The position numbers and the translations under genes were made by a program. Under the pieces are notes generated by a model. That model did not search any database. It saw only the letters and a list, made by a program, of their open reading frames with translations, and was not told the origin of the DNA. From Ypsolopha sequella (lineage: Eukaryota > Arthropoda > Insecta > Lepidoptera > Ypsolophidae), in the NCBI GenBank assembly GCA_934047225.1, contig CAKOHE010000039.1:124001-188000 (forward strand): a stretch of DNA of 64,000 nt, read 5' to 3'. Every line of letters starts with the position of its first letter. Position 1 is the first letter of the stretch. Positions 1 to 10,487 of the stretch are shown here, in pieces.

Positions 1-616
1 GTCATTGGTGTATAAGAGACATTTCGTAAAGCTCCCCTAACTTGGTCATTGGTCTATAAGAGACATTTCGTAAAGCTCCCCTAACTTGGTCATTGGTGTA
101 TAAGAGACATTTCGTAAAGCTCCTCTAACTTGGTCATTGGTGTATAAGAGACATTTCGTAAAGCTCCCCTAACTTGGTCATTGGTCTATAAGAGACATTT
201 CGTAAAGCTCCCCTAACTTGGTCATTGGTGTATAAGAGACATTTCGTAAAACTCCCCTAACTTGGTCATTGGTGTATAAGAGACATTTCGTAAAGCTCCC
301 CTAACTTGGTCAATGGTCTATAAGAGACATTTCGTAAAGCTCCCCTAACTTGGTCATTGGTGTATAAGAAACATTTCGTAAAGCTCCCCTAACTTGGTCA
401 TTGGTGTATAAGAGACATTTCGTAAAGCTCCCCTAACTTGGTCATTGGTGTATAAGAGACATTTCGTAAAGCTCCCCTAACTTGGTCATTGGTGTATAAG
501 AGACATTTCGTAAAGCTCCCCTAACTTGGTCATTGGTGTATAAGAGACATTTCGTAAAGCTCCCCTAACTTGGTCATTGGTGTATAAGAGACATTTCGTA
601 AAGCTCCCCTAACTTC
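1..616. repeat. 44-bp tandem repeat array, about 14 copies
   Basis: Fourteen head-to-tail copies of a 44-bp unit (begins GTCATTGGTGTATAAGAGAC, ends CCCCTAACTTG) run from the window edge to about 616, so the true array may extend to the left. Copies differ by one or two bases. The main variable site is GGTG versus GGTC: GGTC occurs in copies 2, 5 and 8 only, giving a three-unit (132-bp) higher-order period in the left part and homogeneous units on the right. No spacers or coding potential. Confidence 0.97.
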
Positions 617-697
617 GGACCACATTCACGCTCTTTTAATTTTTTTTTTATAGTTGGTAAATACACTTTATGGAAACAAAATAATTCTTAAATAACA

Positions 698-973
698 TTT
701 TCAATACATGTGCTCGTAAAGGCCCACTTTTGATGCTTCAAAACCGAACATAAAGTCGATTATTTTGCCCTAGGGCTTTATTATTATTTTCTTTTTAATT
801 TATTTACGAGAAGTTGGCTAACCTGCAACCTTTCCTGTGTACCATAAATGTTATACTTTTTATTCACTGTTTAACGGCTCTGGATACAGTCCTTTTAAGC
901 CAATCATAATTTAAAGTTAACAAGATTATATTTGTTTTATTTCCTCACACTATGCATTGAAAAACGTGGCACA
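698..973 (-). repeat. Truncated copy of dispersed ~390-bp repeat (family F1)
   Basis: Matches, in reverse orientation, the body of the repeat also found at 21,910, 22,722, 49,718, 53,894, 54,241 and 56,731. Recognisable blocks are GCCCTAGGGC, GCCAATCATAATTTAAAGTT and the terminal GCATTGAAAA. It lacks the ~115-bp hairpin head seen in full copies. Non-coding, probably a non-autonomous element. Confidence 0.85.
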
Positions 974-1071
974 AAAATAGCATTCATTTGCCCACATACC
1001 ACGGCATAAAAAAAAAAAACAAATTGAAATTTTTCAATATATTTCCAATAAAAAAGAGAAAAAAAAATTGC

Positions 1072-1259
1072 TTATATATGGCTATTCATACTGTAGACTC
1101 GGTGAGTAATCAGGACCGAGGTTCAATTACCTATTTAGCAGAATACGACAAAAAACTTTTTCTAATTTACGATCAACTTCGAGTCAATTTGTATAGGAAC
1201 CCTAACGGTTGATTTGCGTTTTTCACTTACCGAGTCTCCAGTATGAATTTGGCTATATG
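1072..1259. mobile_element. Fold-back MITE with TATA-flanked inverted arms
   Basis: The left arm (TATATGGCTATTCATACTG, then ACTCGGTGAGT) is the inverted partner of the right arm ending near 1259 (CAGTATGAATTTGGCTATAT). The arms resemble those of the larger fold-back elements at 39,223 and 48,429, so this is probably a short relative. It carries no protein. Confidence 0.65.
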
Positions 1260-1360
1260 AACAATCAGTCGCTCGCCTAGCTTGCCGGGAGTCGTACGCG
1301 TGTGACACTGTCGAATTTTTTTTTTTTTTTTTGCTATCACATATCCGCGTGTCCGGCGAA

Positions 1361-1930
1361 ATGAGCAAGGATCAATTAAAACCGGGAACCGCCAGGACCA
1401 GGAAGGAAAGTCCATCTGGCACCCAAATGGATTTCTTAAAGGATGAATCTAACAGTGATTTTCTAAAAAAGATTCAGTTTATGCTAGACGAAAAATTCAA
1501 ACCGACCGAAAAACAGCTGACTAAAATCAGTAAGAAACAAGAAGAAATAAGCAGCAAATATGCCGAAATCATAAAGACGATGGAGACATATTCTAATAAC
1601 TATGATAGCGTCCTGAAGGAATTATCGACTATTAAGACTGCTACGACTGAAGTTCCTAGCATCATAAAGAAGAACCTTATGTTTGAACAACGTATAGTCA
1701 ATCTTGAATCCAAACTTGATGACGTCAAATTCCATGCGTATCGGAATGAGTGTACCCACGAACCTGGATGTCTCTGATACCGAATTCGTGCAGCAGCTGA
1801 TGAAAGTTGTCAACTACACAGGCGAGATCTCCACACTGCAAGTCTACAGGGGACCCCCATCCGCGAAGGAGGGCTCACAGAAGCCAGTGATAGCAGTGGC
1901 GTGCACAGAGTTTTTACACAGGGTAGACAT
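1361..1930 (+). pseudogene. LINE ORF1 relic (coiled coil plus RNA-binding-like part, frameshifted)
   Basis: The first ATG with a plausible N-terminus is at 1361. The frame gives a charged N-terminus, then about 90 residues of heptad-like coiled coil (Lys/Glu/Ile/Leu-rich), up to about 1740. Homology-like coding then resumes in another frame (VYRGPPSAKEG, KPVIAVA), similar to the central RNA-binding segment of insect non-LTR ORF1 proteins. A frameshift or deletion near 1740 and the absence of any ORF2 mark it as dead. The end at about 1930 merges into a dispersed repeat beginning GGTCAAGTGCGAG. Clade not assigned. Confidence 0.6.
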
Positions 1931-2850
1931 AAAAACCGGTCAAGTGCGAGCCAGACTCGCGTACCTAAGGTTCCATATCGTGGATGAAAAATGTAATTTT
2001 GTTTTCGTGAATTTCTAAACTGCTATATCATTCCTGTAATCTTTACGTAAGCACATATTACCATGATTTTTTTTATTTTTCGATCAACCAATTTTAGAGA
2101 TAAGTTGAGGGACATCAATTTTTTTTTTGTAGTTTTTCGAGGATTTCCCAAAATAGAGGCAAGTAAATATAGCTAAGCGGCATCGTTCCAAACAGTTTGG
2201 TTATTTGAACATAACAAACAGGAGAAACAAAACAGTCGATTAGTATGTTTACAACCTGTCAGCCAGTTAAATGTTTCATATTGTTTTGGATTGAATTTTC
2301 TAGTTGCTTTACCTTTTATTTGAATCCGGTACGAAGCGGCTTTTCTCGATTACTTCTTTTTTTTTCAGCATAACACAGTTTTGAAAACGTACCATTTCTT
2401 AATTTTTGCACACACACATTCCCAGCACAACTTTCACAGTAGTTACTACCACCACTAGCCATTTTTTGCAATTTTTAGACCCAATTTTATTTTATTTATA
2501 CTGCTTGTCATCAATTTGCGTAACGAACGAACGCAAAACAATAATGGATGGCGCCGGCTCAGCTGCTAAGGCGGCTTCGTAAGACTTCGGTAATTTTCGG
2601 TGAATGTCGTAAAACTAAAAAGACGTCGTCTTTTTGCAGAGTTTTCGCATACATGTCGCACGCAAACAAGCAAAAGCTTTTGCATTTGTGTGCCATGTAC
2701 TTACAGTAACGCACACAACAAAGATACTGTTGGAATAATGACCCACACATAAAAGCCGGTACTGGCCGGTAGCCACCATTCCGCGATGGCTGGTCAACTA
2801 AACAACTGTATTAATATTAGTCATCTTTATTTCTCTAATAAAATATAGTG
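1931..2850. other. Non-coding, mostly unassigned sequence
   Basis: 1937-1985 is the terminus of a dispersed repeat (GGTCAAGTGCGAGCCAGACT) seen also near 25,452, 38,526, 48,900 and 62,030. The rest is AT-rich with poly-T runs. A GC-richer stretch at 2540-2800 has no convincing ORF or splice structure; it may be the remains of whatever the copia fragment at 2852 replaced. Confidence 0.5.
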
Positions 2851-2851
2851 A

Positions 2852-3904
2852 CTTGGCAATCGCTGGAATAAAAAGTTTACAGATTTCTTGTTTCAAAACC
2901 TAGGATTTGTTCAATCTCAAGCTGACAATTGTGTTTTTGTTGGAATTTTTGAAAGTGTAAAAGTATTATTAGTAATATATGTCGATGATGCCCTTATTAT
3001 GTCAGAAAATGACACAGTTTTGTGTAAAATCATAGATTCTTTGAAACAGAGCTTTAAAATAAAAGAATTAGAATTAAATTGTTTTGTTGGAATGGAAATA
3101 GCTAGATGTGATGACTGTATTTACATTTCACAAAAGTCTTATATTGAACAGATAATAAAACGGTTCAACATGTGTAATGCTAATCCTAGCTGTACTCCAG
3201 CTGATGTAAATGTTGTTATAACTAAAAATCAAGACAATCATGTTGTGGTTGATTTTCCATATAGAGAAGCTATTGGGTCACTGCTGTTTTTAGCTTCTGT
3301 ATCGAGACCAGATATCTCATATGCTGTCAATCTTTTAAGCAGATATATAAACAATCCAAGTCAAGATCATGTAAATGCATTAAAGAGAATTATAAGATAT
3401 TTAATTAATAGTAAAGATCTGTGTATAATGTATAAAAGTCAAAGAGACTTAGTTGGGTATTCAGATTCAGATTTTGCAGGAGATTTGGATAGTAGAAAGT
3501 CAACAACAGGCTACATTTTCTTTTTGAATGGGGGACCAATCACATGGTCTAGTCAGAAACAACAAACAATTGCTTTATCAACCACAGAAGCCGAGTTTAT
3601 GGCTGCCTGTGAGGCATCAAAAGAAATTTTGTGGCTTAAACAATTTTTGATAGATATTGACTCTGTGCAGTATTGTATAACATTGCATGTTGATAACCAG
3701 AGTGCGATAAAATTAATTCACAACAATATGTTCCATAAACGCACTAAACATATTGATATCAAATGTAAATTTATTAGAGAGAAAGTGGAGCAGGATCACT
3801 TTTTAATTAAATATATTGAGAGTGCTAAGCAGCTAGCAGATATTTTGACTAAAGCTGTGCCGGCTAATAAATTTCTATCACTTAGAGAGCAAATAATTGT
3901 ATAG
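2852..3904 (+). pseudogene. Ty1/copia pol fragment: RT C-terminal half plus RNase H
   Basis: The open frame begins after a stop at 2849. RT-like sequence is recognisable from RWNKKF at 2861, upstream of any start codon, so this is the 3' piece of a polyprotein rather than an independent gene. The RT catalytic motif YVDD is at 2978-2989. It is followed by the copia signatures SRPDISYAVN, then RNase H with DSDFAGD, STTEAEFMA and VDNQSAIK, and the usual terminal ILTKAV. Gag, protease, integrase and the RT fingers are missing. The remaining frame is undamaged to its stop at 3904, so truncation is probably fairly recent. A polypurine tract and 3' LTR follow. Confidence 0.93.
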
Positions 3905-3985
3905 AACGTTTCATTTAAAGAGAATGTAATATTTTCTTGTTTTGGTATTTTTGTCTTGTATTTTTATTATAAAATTTAGAGGGAG

Positions 3986-4205
3986 TGTTAAGAATGAAAT
4001 TTTATATCTAGGCATTATAGATTTAAGTATCCTTTGCCTCTCTCCACTGTCAGATAAAAGAAAACTTTTTGGTTCCTTTTCCGGCCGCTTGGTGCGCTCT
4101 CTTGCTTTTTGCTATTATTGTGTGGTACATGTGTTCCTGTTTGATAAATACATTTAACGAGAAATTCCTGGTATTTTCATCAATATCCCTGCAAGAATCC
4201 TAACA
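3986..4205 (+). repeat. 3' LTR of the truncated copia element
   Basis: About 220 bp, starting TGTTAAGAAT directly after the copia-type polypurine tract AGAGGGAG and ending ATCCTAACA, so it has TG...CA termini with imperfect inverted ends. It contains AT-rich U3/R-like sequence and ATAAATACAT before the end. No 5' LTR is present, so no target duplication can be scored. Sequence immediately after it belongs to repeat family F4. Confidence 0.8.
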
Positions 4206-4206
4206 G

Positions 4207-4560
4207 TTAATAGATAGTAATAACATTTGTACATTTACAGATTTACAACTCTGGTTTACTTTAGATTCGTATTTGTTTGAGAATTTTATCAATGATTAGT
4301 GACATTGAAAATAAAATAAAATAGATTACATTTAAACAAATTTACCTGGAAAGCCTTTTAAGGGTTTTCATTTTGTTTCTGAAAAATAGGTGTCTCAATT
4401 GATGGCGACACAAAGTCTAGACAGACGTTCGAATTAAGCGCCATGAAGTCTAGACAGGCTGTATCACGTGACCACATGTAGCGTCATTCAAGGAAACTTA
4501 TGAAAAATTTAATAGGCTGATGTAGCTTGACGAGTTTACCTTTATAAAAGGAGGGTTCGG
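4207..4560 (+). repeat. Dispersed repeat family F4, copy 1
   Basis: Near-identical in reverse orientation to 33,780-34,125 and partly to 34,314-34,466. Shared landmarks include GTCTAGACAGACGTTCGAAT, ATCACGTGACCACATGT and the end TTTATAAAAGGAGGGTTC. It has no ORF. The copia LTR ends exactly where this repeat begins, so the copia element probably inserted next to or into it. Confidence 0.8.
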
Positions 4561-4817
4561 TAAATGTTAATTTTAAAGGGGAATCTGTTGGGTTGTTCAT
4601 TTATTTCTGATGAATATTTTATTGTTATTTTTATGTTTAATTCCTAGGTTTCAACATTTTATCCTTATTATCAAGATGTTTTCTTCCCATTAATCATTGT
4701 TAAATATGAATGTTTTATAAAACGGGCAATTGAAGCGAGTTCATGTCTATTCAAGTGATAGAGTGAGTGCATGTATGTAAGTATGTGTATGTGAAGGAGC
4801 GTTGGTATAACAACAAA

Positions 4818-5336
4818 ACTCGCGCACAAAGGGTTCCTTACCACCACACAATACGGATACGGAACCCCAAAAACATGGTAAATATTAAAGACCAACTGTA
4901 CTTGACACTGACGATCTATGAAACTATGTATATACATATAAATATGTACCTAAAGGGTCTAATTAAGTTGGACATTGATAACTGCCTAAATATATAAATA
5001 TATGTAATTTTCAGATTTTTTTCTGTGTGTGCTATAAGACCTACCTGTGAACTAAATTTAATTTTTTTAAGTCAATGAAAAGCGCCTTCTATTTTTTGAT
5101 TCCCTTGCGAGTGACAAAAGTTTGTTTGAAATTGATTATGTAAAGTGCAATAACTTTTTTTCGCGTCGAGTTGATTTTTTACAGCACCATGGGGCCGTTG
5201 ACTTCGTAAGAATTATCAGTTTCAACTTGATATGTCATACGGGGCCCGAGCAAAAGGATCGTGACAGACAGACAGACGGACAACAAAGTGATCCTATAAG
5301 GGTTCCGTTCTTTTTCGAGGAACGGAACCCTAAATA
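4818..5336 (+). repeat. Dispersed repeat family F3 (GGTTCCGT-type)
   Basis: Begins with ACTCGCGCACAAAGGGTTCC and ends with a short (GACA)n stretch, GTGATCCTATAAGGGTTCCG and an inverted GGAACGGAACCC tail. This is a very abundant lepidopteran repeat pattern. Reverse copy near 58,076-58,400; isolated ends elsewhere in the window. No coding potential. Confidence 0.75.
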
Positions 5337-6384
5337 GGGTGGTATCATTGCAAAGCAGACGATATTTATGAGAAAATAAAACGATTTAATCGTATCACGA
5401 GTATTATTATTGTATCCAATTTCATCAAAGCCCACATTAGCTACGGTATAGCAAACGTGCAAATATTCCTTATTGCCATATCGGAGACATTTTACGTGGC
5501 ACAGTACTGACGAACGTGTACTTGCGCCAGAGGTTTAATCAGTTAATATCACGCATAAGTATTTAGTTGTACACATTATTTGTCGTAAGATTATTTTGAA
5601 TATTTTATTCATTAATTCTCGCCATTTCCACAGTGCCCGAAAAGCGTGTTTAACAGCATGTTTTTCACATTTTAACGCCTCATTAATACATTATAGTTGA
5701 TGCCGATGTGGAGGTACCACCCTTACTTGCAAACTCCCTCCCCTCCCCCCCCCCCCCGAACCCAACTAACACACAAGCTGCTTAAATAGCCTTTGGCCAG
5801 CCTGAATGCTGTATAATAGCTGTACAAGGGCTTTATTGTTATTCTAAAGCTGTAAAGCAGCGTATTTAAAAGTTCTTCAACAGGCAGGTCGTACAGTAGC
5901 CATAAAAGGTAACTTTTATGCCCAAGGAGATACAGAGGCGTGTTATAGAGCTATTCTATCTGCCTCAGAAGTAAAGTAGTGTTATAAATACCTATTATAA
6001 CACTCTGTGATCTAAAAGAGATCTTTCATAGGTAAAAGTGTTTGAATGGAGTTATAAGCTTCTTTTAAAACGCTTTAGGGTATATAATACACAGGTTCCG
6101 GTCATTTTGACCCACCACGGCGATGTACATGTACGTGTTAATATTATTTTTTTTTGTTATAAATAGCCTCATAAAACATTTTATTTTTCTTAAATATGTT
6201 AAAATATTACCTTGGCGATCAAATTGTTAGATGTACGACAATCAGCAAAACAATTTAATAAAAATAGTGCACTATTACATTAGCAGCAAGCATCTGGCTA
6301 CTTTTTATTCACATACGACTTTGTCGCGTCGGTTTGCAGTTTTTTGACCTGTCGAAAAGCTTTGTAGAGAGCATTGGAAATTAT
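5337..6384. other. Non-coding; short RTE-tail remnant and AT-rich sequence
   Basis: 5698-5760 repeats the start of the RTE-type tail (GTGGAGGTACCACC) and breaks off in a C-run. 5800-6090 is weakly self-complementary and may be a decayed fold-back element. The rest shows nothing I recognise. Confidence 0.5.
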
Positions 6385-6830
6385 TCTGACCAGCTTTCTC
6401 AGTTTGACTTTAGAAAAGGTATGAGCACTATTAACAATTTATCTATTTTAACGACTGATATTCATATTGATTTCAAAACCTACATATTATTGCTGCATAT
6501 GATAACGTAGGTACTTATTCCTGTCCTCAAACAAAAATAAGGTCTCTTGGGTAGCCCAGGGATGTTAGTTCGCCTCATATGCAGTATTTTGATGGATAGA
6601 AATATCATAATAAGAAGCCAAAACTCTTTATTACCACCCAGAAGGTTTGGTAAGGTCTTCCTCAAGGTTCCGTTCTTAGCCATCTGTTATATAGCTTATA
6701 CACTAAACTTATGATTTAGAATGTCTTACAATATGCAGATGATTTAGCCTTGTATTTTTCTGTAGATTGTATAGATGAGGATTCTAGTCGTTTAAACTTT
6801 GCTTTTGTGCAGCACAGCCTTACGATAGCT
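6385..6830 (+). pseudogene. Decayed LINE reverse transcriptase fragment
   Basis: RT blocks occur in the right order but in different frames: QFDFRKGMST (block usually QFGFRKG), PQGSVLSHLLYSLY near 6660-6700, and QYADDLAL with the YADD active site near 6730-6750. Stops and frameshifts lie between blocks. It resembles Jockey/CR1-group RTs. No endonuclease or ORF1 is adjacent, so this is an old 5'- and internally truncated copy. Confidence 0.75.
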
Positions 6831-6895
6831 CAGTGGGTCGGGCCGTACTGCACTATAATAGATTGCCGGGTTGTGATTGATTGTAATTTTTTAAC
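6822..6895 (+). repeat. tRNA-derived SINE head (degenerate)
   Basis: GATAGCTCAGTGGGT resembles a tRNA A box and GGGTTGTGATTG a decayed B box, spaced as in a tRNA. It does not fold as a functional tRNA. Similar heads lie at 37,803, 40,338 (reverse) and 60,390 (reverse). Confidence 0.45.
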
Positions 6896-6944
6896 ATGAA
6901 ATTTTAATAATAAATATAAAAACTTTCCCTTTTATATTATTTAC

Positions 6945-7257
6945 TGCTGCGGCTCGATTATACCACTACCTTATTAGCAAACCCACCCGAGTTAAGTTAT
7001 TCGGGGAGAATAAGAGGACAGCTCTCAAACAGGCACAACCAGGTAGCCCACAATGTCTAAGACCGTTATAGCTGGGCGTTAAACAAAACAGACTGGTGAC
7101 GGGCAGTGGTGTCACTAATGCGAGAGTTTTGGCACCGTGCTCACCAACCCGCCTGCCCAGCGTGTGAGTATGATGGGCATCACTTCCTCTTGGACCACCA
7201 AGAGAGGCGAAATCTTGGAAAGGCCTATGTCCAGCAATGTACGAAGACAGGCTGATG
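6945..7257 (+). mobile_element. 3' tail of an RTE-type non-LTR element (subfamily a)
   Basis: About 310 bp matching 23,487-23,850, 24,399-24,751 (reverse), 47,510-47,836 and 52,076-52,433 (reverse). The shared region ends with decayed codons for a (K/E)AYVQQW-type C-terminus followed by GGCTGATGG, as in RTE ORF ends. The 5' part is truncated at a similar point in all copies, as expected for abortive reverse transcription or a derived non-autonomous family. Confidence 0.7.
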
Positions 7258-8169
7258 CATAGATTGACTTCTGCTGATTGATTAACACATGGAATATGAC
7301 ATAATCATCAAATTTATTTGATGAATTGCAATGGTACAAACAAAATTCACATGAAATCATAGGCGTTTTTCACACAAATTTTAGCTAAACTGCTGGATTA
7401 TGTAATAAGATAAAGTGCTTGCACACACCATTGATTGTTCTTATCGACCTAGAAACCAAATAAAAGTTACCAATACTGGTGAAAATGCTGAAAAAACTTG
7501 CATAAAACTTAGTAAATATTTTAGAGCGCATCTAAATAGGTGCAACCTAAATTTTCCTAATATTAGAGCTGTCAACCCAATTTAACGCTCTAATTTGTTG
7601 CTTCAGAATAACAAAAACGCTAAAAACCCTTAAGTTGAATTGCTTTAGTGCTGTCATCGTAAATTTAGTTACAATTTCAATTTGACGTTTCTAAACGCCA
7701 GCTTCAGAATACCTAAAAATTTTAAGTCATGGAAACTTAATTTTAGAGCACTTTTTATAAACGTCAGTTTAGGGCACTTGCTTCAGAATAGGGGTCATTG
7801 TGTTGTTAAATATGTGTGTGAATGTACAAAAAGTGTAATAAACAAATAAATAAAATAAGTCCCTAATACTACAAGTTTCTATTTCAGAGTTACAAGCTAA
7901 AATCGATGCCGTGAAATGAAAACATTTTCTATAATTTTACATGTGATTTGTATTTTATACTTCATGCTATTTATAACATAATAAATATTACCTTATTGCA
8001 AAACCATCTTGATTATTACTAAATATACGTTATTTACAGATAAATTATCTCTTAAACTAACTTAAATAATACTCGTTTTAAAAGTGATATAACAAAGCTT
8101 CTACACCCATTACCCAAACAATTTAAAGCTCTACACGTATAAAAATAGAGTTGCAATTCGTCACCTACT
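7258..8169. other. Non-coding downstream flank of the minus-strand host gene
   Basis: AT-rich. The short motif GCTTCAGAATA recurs near 7601, 7691 and 7780 within weak inverted repeats. 7800-7856 resembles a LINE 3' terminus (AAAAAGTGTAATAAACAAATAAATAAAAT). Sequence close to 8169 would be 3' UTR of the host gene; I could not pick a convincing polyadenylation signal. Confidence 0.5.
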
Positions 8170-8254
8170 TTAGACAGTCTCCATATTGCAGTTCAAACTC
8201 GCCAGCTGAAGCTCCATCCTTTTCTTGAAACCTTCCACTAAAGTCTCCATTCGC
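8170..8254 (-). CDS. Host gene, terminal coding exon (unknown product)
   Basis: Minus-strand acceptor TTTTGACAG ends at 8255 and the frame runs 85 bases to a TAA at 8172-8170. It completes a codon split with the exon at 9212-9271 (AA|G gives Lys). The peptide contains VEGFKKRMELQLASLN and ends NMETV, charged and probably helical. Phase, acceptor and stop all agree with the upstream exon, which is strong evidence of a real gene even though I do not recognise the protein. Introns on this gene are filled with MITEs and a copia element. Confidence 0.75.
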
Positions 8255-8302
8255 CTGTCAAAATAATTATAATTATAATTTACTTTTATTAAAATGGTTT
8301 AT

Positions 8303-8413
8303 GGGCCCGGCATCAGTTGGAGTAATAATGGTGACAGGATGACAGATAATTCATATGTCATATGTTCATATTCATAATGTCACCATTAAATTACTTCAAC
8401 TGATCCTGGGCCC
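8303..8413. mobile_element. Short fold-back MITE in the host intron
   Basis: The left arm GGGCCCGGCATCAGTTGGAG is the inverted partner of the right arm CTTCAACTGATCCTGGGCCC, with AATGGTGACA / TGTCACCATT continuing inward. The whole ~110 bp is close to one hairpin. The arm sequence is related to the larger palindrome at 51,801-52,069. Confidence 0.75.
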
Positions 8414-9211
8414 AGTGGGGCCCTAAATATATCTTGGACTCTATTGTGTTATCCTATATTAATTGTGTCTCATTTATGTGTATTTACCTATATAATTATA
8501 TATAAAAAACAAAAGAAACAAGCTGATGAAGGCAATATATATATTTTTTTATTTTATTAATTATAGCAACTTAATTGAAAATAAAAGCATAATGCAACTG
8601 TAACATAATGTGAGACATTGGGACACAAGCGCGTGTTTTGTTCGTTTCGTAATAGTTTTGCAAGTGTCCCAAAGTCTAAGTATGTACATTTGCACACAAT
8701 ACTTTATTTACGACCATCGAAAATATCTTCTTTATAAATCGTCAATACATATAATAAAAAAGTAGAACCCGGTGTTGAACATTGAAGAACAGTAATTATT
8801 AAATAAATAAATAATAAAAATAGAAAGGGAGTGACCAAAACACACCAAAAGGGAAACAGAACACAAATCTTCTGTCTGTCTGTCTGTTTGTTTATTCACG
8901 CACATCTCCGAAACTACTGAACGGATTTTCATGTCGTTTTCACAGGTGGACAAAGCTTAGTTTGGATAAGATAAGGCTTTATTTATATAAATCAGGTGTA
9001 AATTTTTTTTGTCGTCGTATAAAGGTTTTTGGATTTTTTTATTCTTCTTTTAGAAGTTACATAGCAAATGATAATTCCTGGCGATGAAGGTCTATAGGCG
9101 TCACGAACGATTGTTTAAAATTGATTTTGAAAAACTAGGGTGCGAATCGCATAAGTTATAAAAATTGTGACATCGCAATTTCCCAACTGAAGTGAAGTTA
9201 GAGTAACTTAC
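8414..9211. other. Intron between the last two host exons
   Basis: Non-coding. 8870-8950 contains a (GTCT)n stretch and CTGAACGGATTTTCATG, a motif typical of dispersed lepidopteran repeats. No exon is needed here, because the flanking exons join in phase. Confidence 0.5.
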
Positions 9212-9271
9212 TTTTTATCATCGTCAGATTCTAAAGGTGGGTTTGCTGCTAATGCTTCCATTAGATGGTTT
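9212..9271 (-). CDS. Host gene, penultimate coding exon (unknown product)
   Basis: A 60-base minus-strand exon with textbook signals: acceptor TTTTTGTTGTTACAG and donor GTAAGT. It starts with one base completing a codon from the exon at 10,441 and ends with two bases continuing into 8254, so three exons join without a stop. The peptide includes NHLMEALAANPPLESDDDKK, an acidic cluster followed by basic residues. Function unknown. The codon and splice evidence makes accidental openness unlikely. Confidence 0.75.
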
Positions 9272-9463
9272 CTGTAACAACAAAAATAACTGTTATTTTA
9301 TCAGAAAAAACAGTGCTAGTCTCGCACATGTTTAAATTTGGAACGTTTATTTTAAATAAAATAAATTATTAAATTGCTGAGAGGCGTCTTAATAATATGG
9401 TAATAGTCTTAACGTAATTCTTCACCTTCTTGTCCAATTTTATCATAATTGGCCTTTCTTGAG

Positions 9464-9859
9464 TTAAGGTCAAACGTCAGTTATTTAGCGCAAAGTGCAT
9501 AACTTAACTTTGTTTTTCTTGTTAAGACATCAAAAGATTGAAAGACAATTTAGTCTGCGGCAATCGACGCCAATAATTCAGTATGAGCATGGACGATTCG
9601 TCTATGGTATGAGTGAGGTTTATAAAGCACAATTAGTCATAATCTTTTCAAAACCAACTTAAAATGCAGTTTAACTTTGTTTGGATAAGACCATGACTAA
9701 TTGTGCATTAAATTTCAAACTCATGCTTTATAAATCTGACTGATACTGAACTATTGGTGTCAATTGCCACATACCAAAAGGTTTTTCAATTTTTACGTCT
9801 AAAAAAGAAAAACAAAGGTAAGCTATGCACTTTACGCTTAGTGACGTTTTTAACCTTAA
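9464..9859. mobile_element. TTAA-flanked long fold-back element (piggyBac-like MITE), copy 1
   Basis: TTAA at both ends. The arms begin GGTCAAACGTCAG (left) and, read inverted, GGTTAAAAACGTCACT (right). Complementarity continues for about 190 bases per side through CAAAGTGCATA / TATGCAC-type blocks to a central TTTGTTTGG. The TTAA target and lack of coding suggest a piggyBac-mobilised MITE. Related copy at 24,188-24,941. It lies in the host intron. Confidence 0.75.
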
Positions 9860-10440
9860 GCAACGGACAACAAATCTTCGCTCTACGAGTTTCCATATTT
9901 TGAAGAACAGTTTTAACAGTTTCCCATCAATCAATATTTTGTAAATTAAATAAAATTAAATTTACCGTTTACAGATCGTTCACAGTTTATTTACCTCTAG
10001 GCTGATCGAAAATTATTCTTAGGTATTGGACTTAAACCAGTTGTCAGAGGTAAAATAACTGAACGGTCTGTATGATACTTTCTTTTTCGCTTCGGGTTAT
10101 AGTAAACATTTCAATGAGTATAAAACATTAGTTTAAATTAATACTTTCAAAATTATAATGATTAACCGTTTTCCGTATACTAACTAAAAATACATTATCT
10201 TAATTAAACGTAGGTAATTTGAGCCCTGTTCCACACACACCACGCGTTTGGTAGAAAGAGATAGTTGTGAAATTCAGTCGGGCGAGCCTGCAATGCGTGC
10301 GAGTAAAGGAAGCTCGGCCCGTTACAAGAAATTAAAATTGTAATAGTATCAATTAACAAAAATAATAAGCAGCTCAGTATATTCTCAATCCTAGATTACT
10401 TGCCGTACCTAAGCACACGAAAACGAAATGTCCACCTTAC
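9860..10440. other. Host intron, non-coding
   Basis: No exon-like or RNA-like structure. 10,225-10,330 has GC-richer dispersed-repeat sequence (CCACACACACCACGCG). 9985-10,075 shows weak inverted repetition (AGGTAAATAAACTGTGAACG against the CAGAGGTAAAATAACTGAACG region). Confidence 0.45.
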
Positions 10441-10487
10441 CTTCCCTCATCTCCGGGTGTTAGGTTTCCGTGCACATAGTCTGCTAT
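10441..10487 (-). CDS. Host gene, upstream exon, possibly interrupted by or derived from the copia LTR
   Basis: Read on the minus strand, the 47 bases end at a good donor (AAG|GTAAGG at 10,440-10,435) in the phase required by the next exon, and end with the peptide PGDEGR. The apparent acceptor (TTTATTTAG) and about the first 30 bases lie inside what I take to be the copia LTR (10,458-10,628). Either the LTR supplied a new acceptor (exonisation), or it inserted into a longer exon and only the last ~17 bases are original coding sequence. The donor side is well supported; the 5' edge is not. Confidence 0.5.

Noticed and set aside
988..1212. 74-codon plus-strand frame
   Set aside because: Overlaps a MITE and an A-rich tract; Lys/Asn-rich low-complexity translation.
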